Position numbers and translations under genes: made by a program. A DNA stretch of 12,568 bases from Hemicentrotus pulcherrimus (taxonomy: Eukaryota; Echinodermata; Echinoidea; Camarodonta; Strongylocentrotidae), in contig BEXV01000862.1 in NCBI GenBank assembly GCA_003118195.1, forward strand, positions 50,311 through 62,878, read 5' to 3'. Below the pieces are notes generated by a model. The model was not told the origin of the DNA. It saw nothing but the letters and a program-made list of their open reading frames with translations, and searched no databases. Each line of letters begins with the position of its first letter. Position 1 is the stretch's first letter. Of this stretch, positions 8,199 to 12,568 are shown one piece after another.

Positions 8199-9469
8199 TA
8201 ATCTTAATGGCTTGACAGTACAAAACAGTTAACATGAAATTAAGTTTGTAATGTAAAAAAATCCCTCTTTGGACTTGTACCAGACTTCAAGAAAAGATCA
8301 TGGAATACATTTTAAAGCCTATCTGCACTAGTTTGGCCATCTCTGGATTATACCTCTCTGCATGGTCACTGACAGGTGGTATCTCATCAAATCAGCTCTC
8401 AATTAACATAAGAAAAAGGGTATCACCAAGGGACCTGTAAATTGATGAGTGCTTTGTCCACACACCATTCCTGCAATTCATGCCACTCCTTGTAGTTACT
8501 CGCCTCACCTACCATCCCAGTAGAGCTTCCTGAGTGAGCTGCCAAAGGGATTACCCAACAAAGTACCAGTGGTCACCGATAAGCCATTGTTTGCTATATA
8601 GAGGGCGCAAGTAGCTATAAGTAGTGCAGTTGGGCTTTAAATGAGTTCTTTTTAAAGCTGAAGGCAAACTCAGAATCCTTGTCCACCACCTCTTGGAATG
8701 TGAGAACATTACAGAGACATATTCCGTCATCTGAACAGGATTTCTACGGGATAAACAATGTAGAGTGTTGAAATTGTCTTCCTAGATTTCTGGGAAGTCT
8801 GTATGCTCACATATTTATCAAGTCTATACAGTTNTATTCATCATCACTAAGTCCCCAGGAAAGAAACCTCTATAAATTTGAATATCTTAGTAAACCGGTC
8901 TATTCATGTTCCATGTGACTTGCTTCTGACATGGGGAAGATCATAAAAGCAAGAATACAAATTACATTCTTTTAACATGTTTAAGAAAGTGTTGGATGAG
9001 AGGAAAAAGTTTTTTTTGGGGGGGGGAGGGGGTTCTCTGTAGCATTATTTTCTGTCTTCCATTCCTCCTCTTTGCATTACAAGGGTATACATGTACGTAA
9101 TGCATTGAATATGATTTGATTTTCATATAAGAAAATATCCAAAGCCCCCAGGCCAAGCTAACTTCGCCTAAGCATTCAATATGTTGAGAATTAGGAGATA
9201 TGATGGATATACTTGTACGTGTATTTGATGATCTTATGTGCTTATTAGAGCCAATAGAAAGACTTGACTGGCATTTCCAGTAACATTTCCTTAGAACCGT
9301 TTTCAATCCAGCATTTATGATATGTACCATTTGGTTGATCATCAAGAGAAATTGAAATTGAGTAATTTCTATTTTGAGTTTGATAGTATATCCCATGCTC
9401 CTAGAAATAGATATATATTTACCTTATATTGGATCTATTAAAAATTCTACTTGAAACATATTGCCTTTT
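8199..9469 (+). other. probable 3' untranslated region
   Basis: It begins directly after TGA at 8196-8198 and reaches the first canonical AATAAA at 9470. There is no coding ORF that I trust; the 144-codon minus-strand frame at 8962-9396 has no recognisable motif and is rich in rare-looking codon runs. It includes a homopolymer region, seven T then nine G, A, five G (9011-9032), and an ambiguous base at 8834. The 3' UTR extent is inferred only from the signal. Confidence 0.4.
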
Positions 9470-9475
9470 AATAAA
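9470..9475 (+). terminator. candidate poly(A) signal AATAAA
   Basis: First canonical AATAAA downstream of the stop codon. A T/G-rich stretch (TGTACTGGAAGAATGTGATTTGACAG region, about 9484-9520, then a T run) follows at a suitable distance. Weaker ATTAAA variants stand at 9437 and 9585. The choice is uncertain without transcript ends. Confidence 0.35.
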
Positions 9476-9755
9476 TGATATAATGTACTGGAAGAATGTG
9501 ATTTGACAGTTTTTTTTCTACTTTCCGTTTGATCCACATATGTTATGCGATGTTTAGTCCCTCTCCCATGCATTTCAACTTGGTATTAAAGAGGAAAAAA
9601 TGCTTTAAGAAAGTAGTGTTTGTTGGAGTGGAGAACTGACGAGCTTGCAATAATCCGTATGAAACTCAAAACACAAGGATAATCTCACAATCATTGGATT
9701 AAAACACATTTCATCTTCCAAACAAAAGGTGAAAACAACCCATTGCTACTTCATG

Positions 9756-9960
9756 AATGACCACCTCAACATCATTCAAAACATGCGTTGAGTCTGCAAA
9801 GAATAGGAGAATACATGACCACCTCAACATCATTCAAAACATGTGTTGAGTCTCCAAAGAATGGGAGAATACATGACCACCTCAGCATCATTCAAAACAT
9901 GTGTTGAGTCTCCAAAGAATAAGAAAATACATGACCGACTCAATATCATTCAATACACTA
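9756..9960. repeat. 58-bp tandem repeat, about 3.5 copies
   Basis: The word TGACCACCTCAACATC starts at 9758, 9816 and (one change) 9874, with a degraded fourth start at 9932, so the period is exactly 58. Each of the first three units carries an inverted pair, CTCAACA against TGTTGAG, with a 14-nt spacer. The pair is TGCGTTGAG in unit 1 and tolerates a G-T wobble in unit 3. Because 58 is not a multiple of three, the open frame 9843-10226 that crosses it is unlikely to be a real gene. Confidence 0.85.
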
Positions 9961-9974
9961 TGCAACTTTTCACT

Positions 9975-10091
9975 TTTGACTTTGCCCCATATTCGGGTGT
10001 ACCACACATTCTATGTCAAAATAATCTTTACAAAATGGGGCATCATTGCGAAAGGGAAATAATAAGGCTTTTCAATGATGACAAAGTCAAA
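9975..10091. repeat. foldback able to form a three-way junction
   Basis: Three inverted pairs abut each other: TTTGACTTTG (9975-9984) with CAAAGTCAAA (10082-10091), GCCCCAT (9984-9990) with ATGGGGC (10035-10041), and CATCATTG (10041-10048) with CAATGATG (10073-10080). Together they describe a closed outer stem with two arms. It directly follows the 58-bp tandem array. It could be the ends and internal stems of a decayed mobile element or a structured transcript segment. An alternative pair, TTTTGAC (9974-9980) with GTCAAAA (10015-10021), competes with it. Confidence 0.5.
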
Positions 10092-10499
10092 TATGATAAT
10101 ATAGTAACAGAAGAGATATCAACACTTGAAATGGAGAACATTTGTTTTATTTTTTGTAAAGTTTACATGTATTATACACGGTTACATAATATGGTGTACG
10201 TGCGAGTGAGATGGCGAGGAAGATAAAGTGTTGAAATGCAAAAGGAAAGTCGGAGAGAAGAAAATTGAAAAAAATGGTTGTTGCTTGAAAGAAGATTGGA
10301 AATTTAAAGAGCAGTGACATACATGTAAGCATATGGAATTATTGATAGTCCATTGTAACTGAAGTTGTTACATGATCGGGAGTATATAGTTCGTAATGTT
10401 TTTTCTATTTTGTTTCCGTTCCCACGTTAGATTCTTTGCATTTATCTTTATACCGGTACTCGTTTCGTTGTTGATGTCCTTTTCCGTGACTGTCTCTCC

Positions 10500-10760
10500 G
10501 CTCTGGGGCTTTCCCTTCTCTCTACACTCTCTCTCTCTCTCTCTTCCACCCTTCCTCTCTCTTCCACCCTTCCTAACTCTCTTCCACTCTTCCTAACTCT
10601 CTCTCAACTTTCCAACTGTCTCTCCATTATTATTATCGTCGCAGTCGTCATCCTCCTCATTTCTTTAACTTTTATCGCATTCCTACCTTCCCCCCCCCTC
10701 TTTTTTGTTTTCTCTTTCTGTCTCGTAGCACTTTTTTTTTTCTTCCCCCACGAGAAGTGC
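10500..10760. repeat. pyrimidine-rich low-complexity tract with (CT)9
   Basis: The plus strand is almost all C and T from about 10500 to 10620, including (CT)9 at 10527-10544 and tandem variants of CTCTTCCACCCTTCCT. A second C/T-rich section follows at 10680-10750. The 66-codon open frame at 10396-10596 is an artefact of this composition. Mirror-symmetric polypyrimidine tracts of this kind can form triplex (H-DNA) structures. Confidence 0.7.
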
Positions 10761-11611
10761 TTTTGAAGGTATCACGCTAGGTGCTTATAAAGCTCGTCAT
10801 CCTTCCCAAACATCACACACTGTCTTAATTATTCATGAAAATTATACGACACTATCTTTCGAAGTCTGATCGAAACCATGGGGAAAACATGATTTTATCC
10901 TGGGCAACGGCTTATGAATTTGGTTTCCTTGACAATAGATGCACTATTTACGCAAGCACGTGACTTTTGAAGAATATTATAACTCTACAGAAAAGGACGA
11001 TGCACTGTACATGCAATAAATATTCGGATGCCTTTTCTCCGTAATATATACCTTCAATAATATCTTCAGCATATAACTGACATTCCCTTACCATGAGTTT
11101 CCCAATAGATGTCGAAAAATCAATAAACTTTGATCTTAGAAAATAATAAGCACCACTGCTCAACGAAACATCAAAATGGGGGAAAGAATATTCTGTCATT
11201 CTGTAATCGGGGAGATGTGACTTCATTCTCCCTGCTGTAATAATTTTCAACCATTGTTCACACATTACAACTTTACATGACCGGTAAAGATATTACAAGA
11301 ACATAACGTTGTGAGAAATTACCAAATTGGACAAAGTTCTTGAGCTTCGTTTGTTGAATAACACGTTACCAACCATCAAAAACGACTGTAGAAACTATAT
11401 TTAATCTACAAAAAGAGATGCAAGTATCCGGGTGTTATAGCAGGACGCGTTATAAAAAATGAAACATATTCACGTACATGTATATTTTGCCATTCTTTAT
11501 CTTTATATTATGACACATGATTTTAGAACATTTTGTGTAAATATGGGCTATGGATTTTTATCTTTAAATTGTGCTGGAGCGGAAGTCCGCTTCTGGGGAT
11601 TCGTAATATTT
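10761..11611. other. AT-rich stretch with no supported gene
   Basis: I see no coding gene here. The minus-strand open frame 10948-11265 (105 codons) does not resemble a family I know. A TATAAA (10786-10791) and a CACGTG E-box (10957-10962) are present but cannot be linked to a transcript. A small hairpin GCGGA-AG-TCCGC occurs near 11580. Confidence 0.5.
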
Positions 11612-11898
11612 AGGAATCACTTTTTTAGGAGTTGAATTCATTCTCAAAAGACCAATTCAAGCACTATACTCCGGAGCCGGATTGATTTCAAAATAATATG
11701 AAGTTGATTCAACTCCAAAGGGATATATTTTTTTGAGGGAGACATATTAGGCATCGAGTGGTTTTTATTGGAACCAACGCTCAAAATAAAGAAATAGGAA
11801 TAGTTGAATCCACTTTCAAAAAAAGTGATTCAAACACCACTTAGGGGTTGATTTCAATATAACCTAGAGTGGATTCAACTTCAAAGGAAGTGATCACC
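11612..11898. mobile_element. ~287-bp foldback element with nested GTTGAATC arms
   Basis: The outer arms 11612-11637 and 11873-11898 are inverted repeats matching at 19 of 26 positions by my count (core AATCACTT ... AGTTGAAT). Inside, GGAGTTGAATTCA (11628-11640) pairs with TGATTCAACTCC (11705-11716, one gap), and AGTTGAATCCACT (11802-11814) pairs perfectly with AGTGGATTCAACT (11868-11880). There is no coding capacity. The pattern suggests a palindromic non-autonomous element or an old inverted duplication of a short unit. Confidence 0.5.
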
Positions 11899-12568
11899 AA
11901 TAATATGACACGTCCCAAAAGAAGTGGATTTCTAATTGTCACTATTAGATTAAGAGAGTAAGTAATAACTGTCTGCACAAACAAGTTTATCGCATGAGAT
12001 GTGATTAGATGAGTGACAACATTATTTTTCTATTCTATTTTTTTTTCTTCAAATTTCAATGATTTGCAATAAATGCTAATCACCAACATTTTAACCTCTT
12101 TCATGAACGATTAAGATAAATTGACCCCGGATCAACTGTAGCAGGGACAAGTGTCCTACAATATTGTGAAGGTGGTGATTTAATGCTGAAGAAATGCTCA
12201 TTCAAACAATATGAAAACGAATGCAACGACTTTCGCGAAATCAGCTCAAACGCAATTTCAATCTTTAATTGTATATCCGATGAAGATCATGTTCGGATTA
12301 CGTAATATGTCATCGCATAATATTCGCACGTTTCGATAGGTGACGCACAATAATTAAGGCTAATGAAATTGCACGAGGTTAAATGTTTTTCGAAGGTCTT
12401 TGCGATCGTCTTGATAATTTCTGTTTGATTGCCGATCAGCGTCGGGTGTTTATTAGAAGAAAAATGAGAATCTTTTGGGCGTGGTGACCTTGGCGAAAGA
12501 CGGACGAAAACGGCATCGCATCATGGTCTTTACGTCGATCAGCTGCCCCTGAAACGATGACGTATCTG
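11899..12568. other. intergenic stretch to the window end, no gene seen
   Basis: No ORF, RNA gene or clear repeat. The last 100 bases are less AT-rich and contain CAGCTG (12540-12545) and a CRE-like TGACGTA (12558-12564). This could be the approach to a promoter or exon beyond the window, but nothing proves it. Confidence 0.4.

Noticed and set aside
9011..9032. T7-G9-A-G5 run as a G-quadruplex
   Set aside because: The G run lacks the spaced loops of a standard quadruplex and may be partly sequencing slippage in a homopolymer.
8962..9396. 144-codon minus-strand open frame, the longest in the window
   Set aside because: No recognisable domain or splice context. It lies over the probable 3' UTR and crosses the T/G homopolymer run, and its composition looks like chance in AT-rich DNA.
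9843..10226. 127-codon plus-strand open frame
   Set aside because: It starts inside a 58-bp tandem repeat whose period is not a multiple of three and then runs through the foldback. The predicted peptide matches no family I know.
10948..11265. 105-codon minus-strand open frame with a possible donor GTAAGG after the Met of GKLM
   Set aside because: The acceptor side lacks a good pyrimidine tract and the peptide is not recognisable. A lone exon cannot be supported from sequence alone.
12540..12564. E-box CAGCTG and CRE-like TGACGTA near the window end as a promoter
   Set aside because: Short motifs like these occur often by chance. No transcript or exon follows within the window.

Overview
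The window looks like animal nuclear DNA. It is AT-rich, one gene is broken into short exons with consensus GT/AG splice sites, and introns and flanks are full of small dispersed repeats, inverted-repeat elements and a tRNA-derived SINE. The style of the repeats (for example an element opening with a CCTCCGCTAC hairpin followed by CCGT/ACGT repeats) suggests a marine invertebrate deuterostome, most likely a sea urchin or another echinoderm. That is an inference from repeat style, not proof. No bacterial operon, CRISPR array, rRNA gene or intact tRNA gene is visible.

Positions 397-8198 hold the 3' end of one plus-strand gene. I reconstruct nine exons (397-472, 1369-1418, 2082-2302, 2727-2778, 3114-3182, 3633-3683, 4678-4842, 5251-5369 and a terminal exon). 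All junction phases agree, and together they give 885 nt, or 294 residues plus a stop. The encoded protein is helix-rich. It has a lysine-then-glutamate block and a very basic tail ending RRRSASTSSV. My best guess is the C-terminal part of a MYBBP1A / DNA polymerase V (POL5) type nucleolar protein. The exon chain is much more certain than that name.

The 3' end of the gene is present twice. Position 6642 is a single N that joins the middle of the terminal exon (copy A) to the middle of the preceding exon (copy B). The material between 5339 and 6641 then repeats, diverged, from 6643 to 8173. Exon parts match almost perfectly, while the introns differ by substitutions and by separate insertions. 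This is best read as two unmerged haplotypes abutted in the assembly, and less likely as a real tandem duplication. Copy B carries a 366-bp inverted-repeat transposon-like insert (7490-7855) that copy A lacks.

The introns also hold a pair of almost identical 173-bp repeats (832-1004 and 4314-4486), three copies of a roughly 145-bp repeat (1771-1916, 5967-6108, 7255-7397), a MITE-like palindrome (3364-3547) and a tRNA-derived SINE (from about 4876).

From 8199 to 12568 I find no convincing coding gene. The first part is probably 3' UTR (poly(A) signal candidate at 9470). Then come a 58-bp tandem repeat (9756-9960), a foldback able to form a three-way junction (9975-10091), a pyrimidine-rich low-complexity tract (10500-10760), an unannotated AT-rich stretch, and a roughly 287-bp foldback element (11612-11898).
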